Positions 22,569 to 33,137 of a DNA stretch of 64,000 nt are shown here, one piece after another; position 1 is the first letter of the stretch, and each line of letters starts with the position of its first letter. Both the position numbers and the translations under genes were made by a program. Under the pieces are notes generated by a model. The model was not told where the DNA came from. It searched no databases and was given only the letters and a program-made list of their open reading frames with translations. Source of the stretch: Phytopythium helicoides (taxonomy: Eukaryota; Oomycota; Peronosporomycetes; Pythiales; Pythiaceae). The stretch covers positions 186,001-250,000 of the forward strand of contig JANFNE010000020.1 of NCBI GenBank assembly GCA_024867545.1. The letters are read 5' to 3'.

Positions 22569-23916
22569 GCTGCTGCCTGAGCTCGCGGGCGAGAACGTGG
22601 ACTGCCTGCTGTTGGAGCCAAACATCTACGCACCCAACGGAACCGGTCAGCAACTGGCCTCACACCGACGCTGCACCCACCAGGGGGCGACGAACGCGCC
22701 GCAACGCACCGCAGCGGGTCACTCGCAGCCTGAGGACTGGAAGCCGGGTGGCCGCGCGTCGCCCGCGCTTCAGCTGGAATGAGTCGCGGACTGCCGCAAC
22801 AAGAGCGCGTGAGCGCCTGTCTCGCTGTGCGTCTCCTCCTACCTCGGCGAGCGCGCCGCAACGCACCTGGGGGCCGGAGCGGCTGCGGCTGGCGGGGCCT
22901 CGCGCTCTGGTCGGCGGGCAGGAGCGTCTGTCGCTGCCGCGCTTCGCTTGGAGAATGATGGGGCGTCCCCTCCCTCTGGCGGGCCTGGCCGCTTGCTTTA
23001 CCGTTTTCCGCGCTGCAGATGGGGGAGACGCGCTGCCAGGGGTTCCCGAGCGACGAATTGCGGCAAAAGCACGGTTTTAGCGCTAATTCCCGCGGCGAGA
23101 GTAGGACTCGCGACTACCACTCACAGCTCACGCGCGGGAGAACACTGGGTGTTTGTATGCCGCCTGCCACTTGCTGGTCGAGAATGTGACTCGCGGCTGG
23201 GCGACAGCGACTTGAGTGGAATATATCAGCTATAGAAGGTCATTTGAACCCATGCGGCTGGCGGCAAAGATATCAGCTAGACCATAGTGGGCAGGCGTGT
23301 CGCGGACAGTCGGGTGCGGGATTACGCCGCAGGGTGCAGAACATCAGATTTGGAAGAGAATTCGTTTTCGATTCAGTGTTCTGTTATACGGAGCCTCCAC
23401 AAGGGTACATTTTTTTTTTTTGGCATGATGGCGACTGAGCGGGTGGTGCTGCAGCGGCATGGTGCTGCTGAGCCGCTCGCGATAGCCATTGGGTGGCGGG
23501 CGTGCACTTGCGTCCGGAGCACATAGCTACACGATAGAGGATCTCCTGTGCTGGTCTCGTTTCAGCGCGAGAGAACGTGACCCGCGGAGGCCATCATGGA
23601 GCAGTGTACTTTGTTGTGTAGAGTGGAATGCGCCACGTTGGAGGTGCATGCATTGGATCGGGCTGGAGGTGACGGCACGCGCGTGGCCGGGGCTTTCGAA
23701 CAGTAAGCGCGGCGCAAATGAGTTGGGTGGACCCATTTGCCCACTTGATTGTAGCGGATCCGCTGCAAGCTGTCAGCCGACGGGGGAATCGAATCATCAA
23801 GGCTGGGCACTGCACCACCGCAGCGCAACTGGCTGCGAATGGCTCCGTTCTTTGGTGAGTGGTCGCTCGATGCGATCCTTGAATAGCGGGAACAGCTTCA
23901 AGATCAGGAGGAGGAG
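22569..23916. promoter_or_regulatory. intergenic, divergent promoter region
   Basis: About 1.3 kb between the divergent PI3K (-) and ankyrin/Ig-like (+) starts. The first 300 bases are very GC-rich. GGTCATTTGAACC near 23240 resembles a + strand initiator. Several open frames overlap here, but none shows a domain or a plausible start and splice pattern. Confidence 0.4.
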
Positions 23917-25054
23917 ATGGAGCCTCCGCCGCCGCGAGTACCGCCCATGAGCCGGCAGAACTACCGATGGTGGGCTCGGACCTACGGCCATCGGAGCGGT
24001 AACGCTGGCTCCGCCGGTGCGGCTGCGGCAACTCCGGAGCTCATTAGACCCCCGTCGGTGGATGAGAAGGCGCTGTTTGACGCGATCCGCGCCAACAATG
24101 TAGCAGCGATGGAGCGGCAGCTCGAGAGCCGTCCGGCGATCGCTATCACCAAGGTTAGCTGCGCGGCACTCCACCTAACAATTCTCTATGTCTGTCTCTG
24201 ATCGACATGCCATGCTGCTCCCAAGGTTTTCGTACGTGACATCGAGGCAGAGACGGATGGGGGAGTGCCTAGCTGACGAGTCCGGCCGTACTTCTTTTCT
24301 GTGCTGCCTTACAGACCGCAACAAAGGTGAGGTAGGTCGTCCGTCCATTCCGCGGTGCGGTCAACCAGCGTGCTCGCTGACTCCATGGGCTGTCGAAGCA
24401 AACCGCGCTGTACGTGGCGAGCTTCTTTGCTCGCCACGAGATCGTCCGGATGCTGCTCGCCCGCGGCGCCGACAGGTGCGACCGTATGCGTCGGTCTCCT
24501 CGTCACCACGTGCCAATGTTCCAGCTCACCAGCTGCGCGAGTGGACCAGGGACTTGGCGTGCGGCGGCTCGCGCCCGATCGACGTCGTCGGCCTGGGTCG
24601 CTCAGACCCGGTGGGCCGCATGAAGGTGCGCGCGCTGCTGTCAGGTACAGTTGGCTCTGCACGAGCGCCTGGACGGCGTGCGCGAGCTCACGGACTCTCT
24701 CGCGGGCCAGACGACGCCGCGATCTCCGTGCTGATCCAGCCGGCGAGTCGCCAGCAGCCGCTGCGCGCGCTCGTGCACTTCAGCGCGCCGGTGGCGGGCT
24801 TCACGGCCGACGACATCTGCGCGCTCGGCTGTCGCGTCGCGCGCTTCTCCAGGCTGCGCGCGGACCTGTTCGCCGTGGACGTCGAGCTGTGCGGCGCGGC
24901 CCCATCGCAGGCACCGAGCGTGCAGGTGCCAGCTGGCGTCGTGGCAGCCGCCGCGCCGAGCGCCGAGCCTGCGCCGCGGAGCCAGTGCCGCAACGGCCCA
25001 TCCAACCCGTTCCACTTTCGGCCGCCGCCCGCGTCGCGTCGCGACACGCCATGA
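23917..25054 (+). CDS. ankyrin-repeat protein with Ig-like (Big-type) domain
   Basis: Model is approximate. Exon 1 (23917-24153) encodes a Pro-rich start and an ankyrin-type helix pair (DEKALFDAIRANNVAAMERQ). Later segments give LADESGRTSFL, QTALYVASFFARHEIVRMLL and WTRDLACGGSRPIDVVG, all ankyrin-like, separated by short introns. The last part (about 24700-24900) reads VHFSAPVAGFTADDICALG and then RADLFAVDVE, the pattern of bacterial-type Ig-like domains (V.FS.PV.GFT..DI...G). A Pro/Ala/Ser tail ends at 25054. At least two single-base breaks (a G run near 24258, and near 24705) are needed. Ankyrin repeats bind proteins; the Ig-like part is a common beta-sandwich. No function can be assigned, and exact exon ends are uncertain. 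Confidence 0.55.
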
Positions 25055-25728
25055 CGAAGAAGCGGGCCGGCAGTTGCGTCGCGACGCGCGCGCGCCGCCC
25101 GGCGGGCTCCGCTCATGGCGGCAGGACGCGCCATACTCGGCCCAAAAGAAGCGACAGTAGGATCGCGCCGGCAGGCGCCCGACCCCTAGCCGTCTTTCGC
25201 GCGCGCCATTGGCCGAAACACCTGGTTTCTCCGTATTTCCGCCAATCAGAACCCTAATGTTCCCCTAAGCGCCGGCGTCTTCGCAGGCGCGGTCTCCCAT
25301 AGTGAGCGGCAGTGGGTGGGGCGGCGGGGCGACGTGCCGCCTCCTCAATCCCATTCGGGAAGCGGTTTCTCTTGCCTCAAGTATGTTCGAGCTGTGGCTC
25401 GGCTGGAGCACGCGAGCTGGCGGGTCATCCCTCCCGCGGCGCGCTCCGCCCCCTTTTCCCCGCCCGGCCTCTATACCTGGCAAGCCAGCATGGTCGAGGC
25501 GCGCCCGAGATAGACGTGGCTGGTGGGCGGGCCGGCCGGTGGACGAGGAGGAAAGATTTCTATAGGCGCTTTCTATGGGGGCGGATGGGTGGGAGGGCGC
25601 GCTCTTTTCGCGGGGGTTTGCGCCTGTGTGAGAGACTCGCTCCACCGTGGGCTGTGCGTGCCGTTCCGCCCGCGGGCCGCGCTCCCCCTCCCTTTCTTCT
25701 CCCGGCGCCGCGCCGCAACCCGCCGCGC
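25055..25728 (+). other. intergenic, GC-rich
   Basis: Region of about 670 bases. The open frame of the next gene extends upstream through it without a conserved start or domain, so I regard it as promoter and leader. Confidence 0.45.
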
Positions 25729-26277
25729 ATGGAAAACGAAACCCGCGCGCCAGTCGGCAAGTCGAGCGCAACCTGCCCAGCCTTCCTCGCGCCTGCCGTG
25801 ACACCCGCCACCTCCGCCGCGGACGCAGTCGACATGGAGATGAAGAAGTGCGTGCGCTGGTCCACCATCACGGTCTACGAGTTCGGCGTCGGGCTCGGCG
25901 GCAGCGCCGTGCCGCGCCGCGGAGGGCCCTCCATCGGCCTCGCGCGCAAGCCGCAGTGCGTCTGGAGCTCCCCGCTGGACGACGTTGAGCGCACGGATGG
26001 AGAGGACGAGGACATGGAGGAGACCAAGGCCCCGGCCGTCGTGGACGGTAAGGCCCCGGGCGGCGACAAGAAGAGCGCCAAGAAGAGCGCCAAGAAGCCC
26101 GCGGCGCGCGTCCCCCGCCGCCGTAAGGTGCGCTGGCTCAAGCCGCTCGAGCGCGTGACCATGCTCACGAACGCCGGCTGCAGCGAGAAGCGCATCTACC
26201 GCATGATGATGGAGTCTTCCGAGATCGCCATGTCGCGCCGCCTCACCCTGTCGGTGGACCGCGCCGTGACGGCCTAG
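25729..26277 (+). CDS. conserved stramenopile-type protein, function unknown
   Basis: Intronless, 182 residues from ATG 25729. I chose this start because the frame upstream is compositionally leader-like. Residues about 36-75 contain KCVRWSTITVYEFGVGLGG and then GGPSIGLARKPQCVWSS, a pattern I associate with a motif common in diatom and oomycete proteins (V.F..V.V.E....LGD.P..S.GPP...GW), here in a diverged form. A Lys/Ala-rich basic stretch follows (about 105-125), then RRRKVRWLKPLERVTML and a helical C-terminus. No signal peptide or membrane segment. I do not recognise a function. Confidence 0.6.
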   Translation: MENETRAPVGKSSATCPAFLAPAVTPATSAADAVDMEMKKCVRWSTITVYEFGVGLGGSAVPRRGGPSIGLARKPQCVWSSPLDDVERTDGEDEDMEETKAPAVVDGKAPGGDKKSAKKSAKKPAARVPRRRKVRWLKPLERVTMLTNAGCSEKRIYRMMMESSEIAMSRRLTLSVDRAVTA

Positions 26278-26873
26278 AGCGCATTCGGACCATCTCTGCT
26301 TCTTTTTTTCATCAACCACGCCCAAGCCACCGTCGACGCCCGAAGTGATTATTTATTGGGGTCGAGAGCGTTCTCGACGGTGCTGCGCTGACCGGCTGTA
26401 CGCGGGAAGCGACCTCTCGATCAGGACGGAGAGATGACGCCACGCAGCCGAGAAGTTTTCTTTGTACCATAGTTCCGTAGCAATCGAGATGGAGAGCGAG
26501 CAGTGTGCGATGACGGACGCGTTCAGGACGCCACGCTCGGGGAGTTGCAAGCGCAGTTTATCCGCTCGGAATCTAGAGTCTTTTGAACTTTCTTTCATCT
26601 GGTTTTGCGCTTTTGTGAGCGCCTTTATGCATCACCAAGGAGTGGATCATGTCGTAGCCCTCAACTCCGCCGCCTTTGAGCATGGGTTGCTGGCATCCAT
26701 GCAGCTCCATCTCACTCAGCCGTTTCCAGTCCGCAGCTCCAAGTTCATTCATGCGAGCTCTTATCGTCTTGGCACTATAAATATCGAGCTACTCCAGTTC
26801 AGCGCGGACTGAAATACTGCCGCATCAATGGACTTCGGCTGCTCTCAACACTAAGCGCGGTGCGTCACGCACC
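26278..26873 (+). other. intergenic
   Basis: About 600 bases between two + strand genes with only short non-conserved open frames. A moderately T-rich stretch just before 26320 may hold the 3' end signal of the upstream gene. Confidence 0.45.
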
Positions 26874-28541
26874 ATGTCGCTGTACACGCTCAAGCACCTG
26901 CTGGACGACTGCAGCGCGCGGCCCACGCGCACCAAGTGCGAGCGCAAGCGCGAGACGCTCGAGGAGATCTGGCGCGCCTTCAACGACTGGGTGGACTCGC
27001 GGCTCAGCCAGGGGAAGGTGCAATGCTGAGCTCGTGCCTTTCCGATGCTGTCCACGTTGAAGCAGTGCTGACCTAGCGGACTGCTGTCGCAGGGCGTGCA
27101 CATCGCGACGTTCGCGACCATCTCGTGGGAGTCGAGCGCCGACTCGCGAGGACACAGCAAGCTGCGGCCGGTGCTGCTGCTGTCCGACACGTTCCTGCGC
27201 ACCTACACGCTGACGCAGAAGACTCCGCGCGTGGGCTGTGAGCGCCTGGCGCCGCTCGAGGACATCAACTTCACCAAGATCGCCATCAAGTTCTCGCGCA
27301 AGCTGACCAAGGACCTGGTCTTCTGCGGCGTGCGCGACCTGCTGCAGAAGCTCGGGCAGGTCGCGAGCTCGGGCACTCCGTTGAGCGTTGCCTTCTGCTT
27401 CGGTCGCCTCGTTGCCAAGAACCGCTGCGTCTCGGTGCTGTTTGATGTGCAGCGAGTTCCTCGAGCGCTGGAGGAGCAAGTCGCTCGCTCGGCGCTCGGC
27501 ACGCCACCGCTTGGTCTGGAGCTCCCTCCGGACGATGAGCCGTCCTACTCGACCGACGGCAATAGCGACAACAACAGCAACGTCAACATCAACGGCGGAG
27601 CGAACCCGTACCCGCATGTTTTCCCGACAGACGAGCGCGAGGCGCTGCCTACGAGTCGCAGCAACCCAGAGAATGTCATTGGGCTCGACGTGAGCATCGA
27701 AGAAGAGCTGCAGCTGTATGACGCATTGCTGTCGCCGCCTCCTCCTTCTGATGTGACGCCTACGGCGCGCGGCCGAGTCTTCGAGTCGGCGTTCAAGCGG
27801 CATATCGCCACCCTGGCGGGCGACGTGGACAGAGAGGCCAAGTACGCGCTGGACGAGCAGCTGCAGCAGAAGCGAGACGTGGACACCATAGCACTGGAGG
27901 CCAAGACGCGCCGACTGAACGCTGAGGACATCCAGCGGCATCTACGAGGGCAAATGCAGCGCAAGGAGGATGTAGCAGCAGGCGAGCGGCTCGATAGACG
28001 CAACACGGACCCGAGCGCCAACTCGTTCTACTCGGAGAGCGAGCAGACGCGTCGCGGGTTCGAGGACAAGGACTTCTTGCGGCGCGTCAAGCTGGAGCTC
28101 AAGGGCCAGCTGCAGGAGCAGATCACCACCAAGGAGCAAGAGCGAGCGAGCGCCAGGCAGCGAGCGCTGGACGATGACAAGTCGTTCCTGCGGCGGGTGC
28201 GGGCCGAGATGGAGGCGCTCGAGCTCAAGCAGGCGAGAGACCGCGAGGAGCTGCGCCAGGCGCTCACAGGCTCTTGGGGCCGCGACGCCGGGCTCAAGCA
28301 GCTTGCAGCAACGAGGAAGAAGCAGCTAGCCGCTGCCCAGATCGCCAATGCGCAGCAGGCGTACAGCCAGGACGACAAGGCTATGGTCAAGCACAAGGCA
28401 GCAATGGAGCCGACGCCGCGGCTCTCTGCTAGTAGATGTGGTAGCCGCGCGAGCGCATTGACGCCGAGGCAGCGACCACCGAGGGAAGACGACGATTTTT
28501 CGGTGGGCTTTGACATTCGATCCGTCGTCAATGGCGGATAG
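26874..28541 (+). CDS. CCDC81-like protein (eukaryotic HU domains plus coiled coil)
   Basis: Two exons, 26874-27017 and 27093-28541, joined in frame across a 75-nt intron; 530 residues. The N-terminus has two HU-CCDC81 domains: ETLEEIWRAFNDWVDSRLSQ followed by GKGVHIATFATISWE and RPVLLLSDTFLR, then APLEDINFTKIAIKFSRK with the closing SVAFCFGRLVAKNRCVSVLF. This order is diagnostic of CCDC81, a eukaryotic relative of bacterial HU linked to centrosomes and cilia in animals. The second half is a charged coiled coil (about 290-450: repeated FLRRV segments, RRVKLELKGQLQEQ), fitting a structural basal-body or centrosome role. No frame breaks. Confidence 0.85.
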
Positions 28542-28839
28542 CTTCTGTCGCACTTCAACATGAGCAAACCACGTAAAACTATGGAACAGCTTCATGATGG
28601 CCGCACGGCAAGGTCGTCCAAGGGAAATGAGCACAGCCCGCAGCGTCAAGGTAAATAAAAGAAAATGTATGCATCTGTCGGCTCATGCGACCATTAAACC
28701 AAAGACACCCTCGAGTTCATGGCGACTGAACCCGGCGCGCATCGTACCACTCACTCGCGGCCGATGTAAGGAAAGTGTTGGTCGAACTCTTACGAGACCA
28801 CGGGCTACTTCGCCCGGTCACGCTTACCACTCGGATGGC

Positions 28840-29775
28840 TTACTCCTCGAAAAGCGCGTTGAGGACAACCTGCACGTTACCGTTGCACTGCTCGAGGCGG
28901 TCAATAATGCGCGCGGCATCGGCGTCGGGAAGGAAGTCGCGGATCGTCGCGATCTCGGAAGCCCACTTGAGCTCCTCCTCCGACACGACGGGAGCGGGCT
29001 CGGCAACGACGACCTCCTCGGCGACCGGAACGGCAACCTCGGCGGGGGCCTGCTCGCTGACTTGCTCCCACTCGCTGTCGCTACCGGCCGTCGCGGGGGC
29101 GATCTCGACCGCATCGGCGATCACGACCTGCTCGGTCTGCACCTCGGCGGCCGAGTTCGGGGCGGGCGAGACCGCGCTGTGGTAGTTCTTGAGCTCGCCC
29201 ACGACCTCCTTAGCGAATTCGCTGATGCCCTCGGCCGCGTACTTGAGGCCCTCGGTCGTGTCCTTGACGATCTGGTCAAACGGAATCTCGTTGATCGTCT
29301 GGCGCGCCGCGTGGAGCGACTCGCGCGCCTCCTTGGCGGCGACGCGCAGCGCCTCGTTCGTGTGCTCGTAGCCCGTCTGTGCCGTCGACTGCGCCTTCTG
29401 GGCCCACTCCTCGTGCTTGACCTTGTCCATGGCGGCGTTGAGCGTCTCGACGAGCTTCTCGAGCGCCTTGAGGATGGGCTCGGCCACGTTCTCCTGGAAG
29501 GCCACCTGCGTGCGCGACACGGCCGCGAAGCGCAGCGCCTTGGCGTCCTCGGCACCGGTCTGGAACACGCGACAGGCCTCGGCCAGCTCGGCGTCCGACG
29601 TCACGTTCACGCAGTCGCCCTCGGGGTCCGTGTACTGCACCACGAACGAGCCCGGCGCGAGCGCGAACGTCGACTCGAACAGCTCCGACAGCTGCGCAAA
29701 CCCGAACGCGCTCAGGTCCGCGCGCAGGCGGCGGATCTCGCCCTTGTAGCTCAGCTTCAGCGCCGTCGTCGCCAT
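28840..29775 (-). CDS. NBR1/p62-like PB1-UBA protein (probable selective autophagy receptor)
   Basis: Intronless, 311 residues. Residues 3-85 form a PB1 domain: a basic N-terminal strand (ALKLSYKGEIRRLRADL) and the acidic OPCA stretch (YTDPEGDCVNVTSDAELAEA), so both head and tail surfaces for polymerisation are present. An amphipathic helical middle follows. SDSEWEQV near 230-240 fits an ATG8-interacting motif (W-x-x-V with acidic flank). The last 45 residues are a UBA domain (IRDFLPDADAARIIDRLEQ and NVQVVLNALFEE). PB1-LIR-UBA is the functional core of p62 and NBR1. The ZZ and four-tryptophan domains of NBR1 are absent. The cargo-receptor role is inferred. Confidence 0.8.
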   Translation of the reverse strand: MATTALKLSYKGEIRRLRADLSAFGFAQLSELFESTFALAPGSFVVQYTDPEGDCVNVTSDAELAEACRVFQTGAEDAKALRFAAVSRTQVAFQENVAEPILKALEKLVETLNAAMDKVKHEEWAQKAQSTAQTGYEHTNEALRVAAKEARESLHAARQTINEIPFDQIVKDTTEGLKYAAEGISEFAKEVVGELKNYHSAVSPAPNSAAEVQTEQVVIADAVEIAPATAGSDSEWEQVSEQAPAEVAVPVAEEVVVAEPAPVVSEEELKWASEIATIRDFLPDADAARIIDRLEQCNGNVQVVLNALFEE

Positions 29776-29811
29776 CTTCTTTTGCTTGCTTGCTCTCTTC
29801 CTCGAACGATT

Positions 29812-29822
29812 GGGAAATGAGT
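29812..29822 (-). promoter_or_regulatory. Inr-like element of the NBR1-like gene
   Basis: On the minus strand this reads CACTCATTTCCC, a close match to the oomycete initiator, about 40 bases before the ATG. The rest of the divergent gap (29776-30209) contains two imperfect copies of a TCATGT(G)TCCCACACC block, near 29928 and 29989. Confidence 0.5.
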
Positions 29823-30209
29823 GCAACGGAAGAAAACGGAGAAGGCTGTGTGACCAGGTAGTCAAAAAAGAAAAAAGTGGCTGCCATACTGAACGCCAGT
29901 CAGACTTCGCGCTTGGAGAGACGGTACATCATGTGTCCCACACCTCCCCATGGCACTCCATGGCACCAACGTGGGCCACATATTTTTCATGTCTCCCACA
30001 CCACGATTCCCGTCATGCTTTGTTGTCGTCGCATTGTAAGCCGTTTTAGTACCCAATCACGTCGCGTCATGTCCTATTTCCGCCAATCGCATGCCTCCAT
30101 TTCGCCAAAGGCAACGTGTCCCTTTGCGATCTCCCCCACGTCAATACCCAAGTGGCCGACCTGACCGCGTGGCGCCCCCGCTTGGAGCAGCTGCAGGAGG
30201 AGGAGGAGG

Positions 30210-32921
30210 ATGGAGCACGCGCCGCCGCTGTCGACGTCGTCGTCGCGCTCGTCGTCGTCGCTGTCCACGGCCGCGTCCGGCGCGCTGTCGCCGCGGCTCA
30301 GCCGGCTCAACTCGGCCTCGGGCTCCGTGTCCCAGCGCGCGCTCCAGGGTTTCCGCACCGTCTCGCTGCCGGGGCTCTTCCCCGGCACGCACCTGGGCAT
30401 CCTGGCCTCGGGGCTGCTGGACAAGCGCCGCGACGGCGCCGTGCGCGGCGGCTGGGCGCGCCGCCTCTTCATCCTGTCCACGCGCAGCCTGCACTACTAC
30501 CGCAAGACCGAGGACGGCGAGCTCTTTCGGTCGCGAGCGCGGACAGGTCCGTGCGCTGTTTCGGGGAGAACGGTCGGCGTGTCGCGCTGCTCGTGCTTAC
30601 TAGTGGTGGTGGTGGTGGTGTGTGTGTTCGACCAGCAGGTGCTGCTGTCGGACATTGGCTTCGCCAAGGTGGTGTCGGCGGATGACGCCCCGTACGGAGC
30701 TGTCGAGCCAGGCGTCCCGTCCTTCTTCTTAGCAGTGCTGTCGGTACGCACTGCCAATTTCTGTGAATGCACGTGCCTCAGGGACTCACCGCCAGAATGC
30801 GTCGCTCTGGTAGACGCGAAAGACGCTGTTGCTCTTCCTGCGCGCCGATTCGGCCGACTATGCGACGAGCTGGGTGAACATCATCAACAACGCCGTGCTC
30901 CAGGCGAAATCGCTCAACTTTTCGCTGCGCTGGCCGGTGGATACCATGCAGAACTTCATTGCCTCGGCCTCTGGGTTCGTGGTTGCTTGCGTGAACTACC
31001 ATCTCCGTGCAATTTCCATGGGTCCCTAACGCGTTCTTGGTTTTGCTGCGATTTCACAGCAACTTCGAAACTCCAGTGCCCGCTTCAAGCCCCACCCAAG
31101 AGGTACCCCCACAGATCGAACCGGTATGCAACAGACAACAGCTTTCTGCTTCATCTACAGCGAAATGACGGATGAGTCGTGTCTCGCGCGTGTAGGTGCA
31201 GGCTCCGCGCGTGTTGGTTATTAGTGTTGCCTCGAATCCAGGAACGGCAAACGCTTCGAGCGTCTCGTTCAGCGCAACGTTATGCTGGAGAAAGAGGTGG
31301 ATATTGGCTCGCTGGGCAAGAAGGATGTGTGCGTGTTAGTGTTGAGCGACGGCGAAGAAGTGCTCGTGAGTCGACAACTGTTGGGCGACAATTGTGCACC
31401 GCTGCTATCATCTGCCAAGCAGATCACACTTTCCACTCCTCCACGAAGCCAGGTACTTCGACCAAACATCGTCTGCTCCTCAAAGATCACAGGTACACTC
31501 GAGAGCTTAGGTCAAAGTATTGAGGGAATACTAACTCTGTTGCCGCTGCAATGTGCAGTGTCGATCCGATGCACTCGTGCACCGCCAGCGGTGATCTCGC
31601 GCCAAGACTCCGCCCCAACGAAATGCTAGCAACTCTGCCGTCCGCATTCCAAGTGGCGTTTCCGGGGACGCTAGGCGGGCTTTTCCTGCTAAGCTGTGCC
31701 TGTTTCCTTCTACTGCGCCTCTCCGTTCGAGGGCTTTGATGAAGATCACGATTGTGCTCGGTGTGCTGCTATCAATCTCGCAGATCGTCCAGTTCGTCGT
31801 TTGGTAAGCTGGAAGGTTACTCATCTTTCAAATATCTTTTGGCTTTCATCGCTAACCGCATCCATGATTTTCAGCGCGTATGATGCTCAGAACAGGCAAG
31901 CAGCTACCAAAACCAGCTGCAGGCGTCCAGGTCATCCGTTGCTGCGTTGTCAGCAGATAACGACTTCGTCTTCCACTTGCGCGTTGACAGCATCGAGGTT
32001 GTGGAATCGGACCAAGATCTCGCTCCAGGCCCTAGGCACCTACCATGTCTCCAATGTCCGAGATGAGTGCTGTTGACTCTCCTGACAGTGGAGTCTCGGC
32101 CGACAATCTCACCGAGGTGGATGATGAGCGAAAAGCACTCAGTGCCGGTCCAATTGCGTTTTCACCCCGTTTCATCGCGGCAGAGAAGGGCGATGAGGTC
32201 AAAGGACGACAGCGTTATGAAAACACGCTTGCGTGGCGGAAGGAGAATGGTATCGATACCATTCTCGTCGAGCCCCACCCGACATTTGACACCATCAAGA
32301 AGTACTACCCGCAATACTTTCACGGTAGGTCGAAAGCAGACCAACCAGTGTACTACGAGCGTCCTGGAAAGATTGACCTGCCAGCTCTCAAGCGCGAAGG
32401 ATTGTCACTCGACGATCTCCTGCGTCACTACATGTACATTACCGAGTACCAATGGCGTGTGCTGGAGCCAAGCGATACCGGCCGTTCTATTACGGTGCTT
32501 GATGTGACGGGAATCGGCATGTATGACCTCGGTGGCGAAGTGCTGGACTTTATCAAGCGTGCGTCAGCGTTCACGGGTGCACACTACCCCGAGCGAAGCG
32601 CGCATATCTTCATCATCAACATTCCTGGCTGGTTCAACATGATTTGGCGCATGGTCAAGCCGTTGATCGATCCTGTAACTCGCGAAAAGGTGCGCCGCTT
32701 GCTCTTTCCATCTTTCAAGCAAACTGCGATGATATTCACGATTCTTTCTTATGATTGGTGCTTAGGTCCATATGCTAAAGGGCAGCGCGATTCTGCGCGA
32801 ACTCGAGACCTTGATCGACCTTGACAACATCCCGTCGGATCTTGGTGGCAAGGGTCCACCTCTTGGTGAGTCATCTGAAGAGATTGCCCTTGCCGCACAT
32901 GTGCGGAAATATCTGGAGTGA
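30210..32921 (+). CDS. PH-domain and Sec14/CRAL-TRIO lipid-transfer protein
   Basis: The N-terminal exon gives a Ser-rich start and a PH domain (ILASGLLDKRRDGAVRGGWA, RRLFILSTRSLHYYRK; later FFLAVLS and LLLFLRADSADYATSWVNI). Several short exons follow (about 30,640-32,040), with a possible hydrophobic segment (MKITIVLGVLLSISQIVQFV near 31,740). The frame opening at 32045 encodes a CRAL-TRIO module: AWRKENGIDTILVEPHP, YYERPGKIDLPALKREGL, SITVLDVTGIGMYDL and FIINIPGWFNMIWRMV. It ends in the exon after the intron at about 32,695-32,765. Such PH-Sec14 fusions are typical of oomycetes and likely couple phosphoinositide binding to lipid exchange. One break lies at TTT 30525-30527. The middle exons are uncertain, and two separate genes cannot be excluded. 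Confidence 0.65.
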
Positions 32922-33137
32922 GAGTCATTTCTTCAATGGGGATAGCACAAGCCATGGTGGCTCGTACAACGAGAGTGAGTGAGGAAATAAATCAATCGTT
33001 AGACTCGTGAGACCACCGTACAATACACAACGTGAAAGGCGATGGAGTCCATGAGAAGATGTGTGTGTGTGTGTTTACATTTCGGCATTTCGGCTGTGGG
33101 TTGCTCATAGATAATGAATACAATATGCAGCGAAGTT

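Noticed and set aside
25573..26325. Minus-strand frame of 250 codons over the small stramenopile-type gene
   Set aside because: Composition is that of an antisense shadow, rich in Arg/Ala/His with no motif.
28594..29820. Long + strand frame of 408 codons opposite the NBR1-like gene
   Set aside because: It is the antisense shadow of a GC-rich coding region and has no domain; the minus-strand protein has clear PB1 and UBA domains.
33060..33076. Short TG microsatellite
   Set aside because: Only about seven units in an intergenic gap; ordinary simple repeat.
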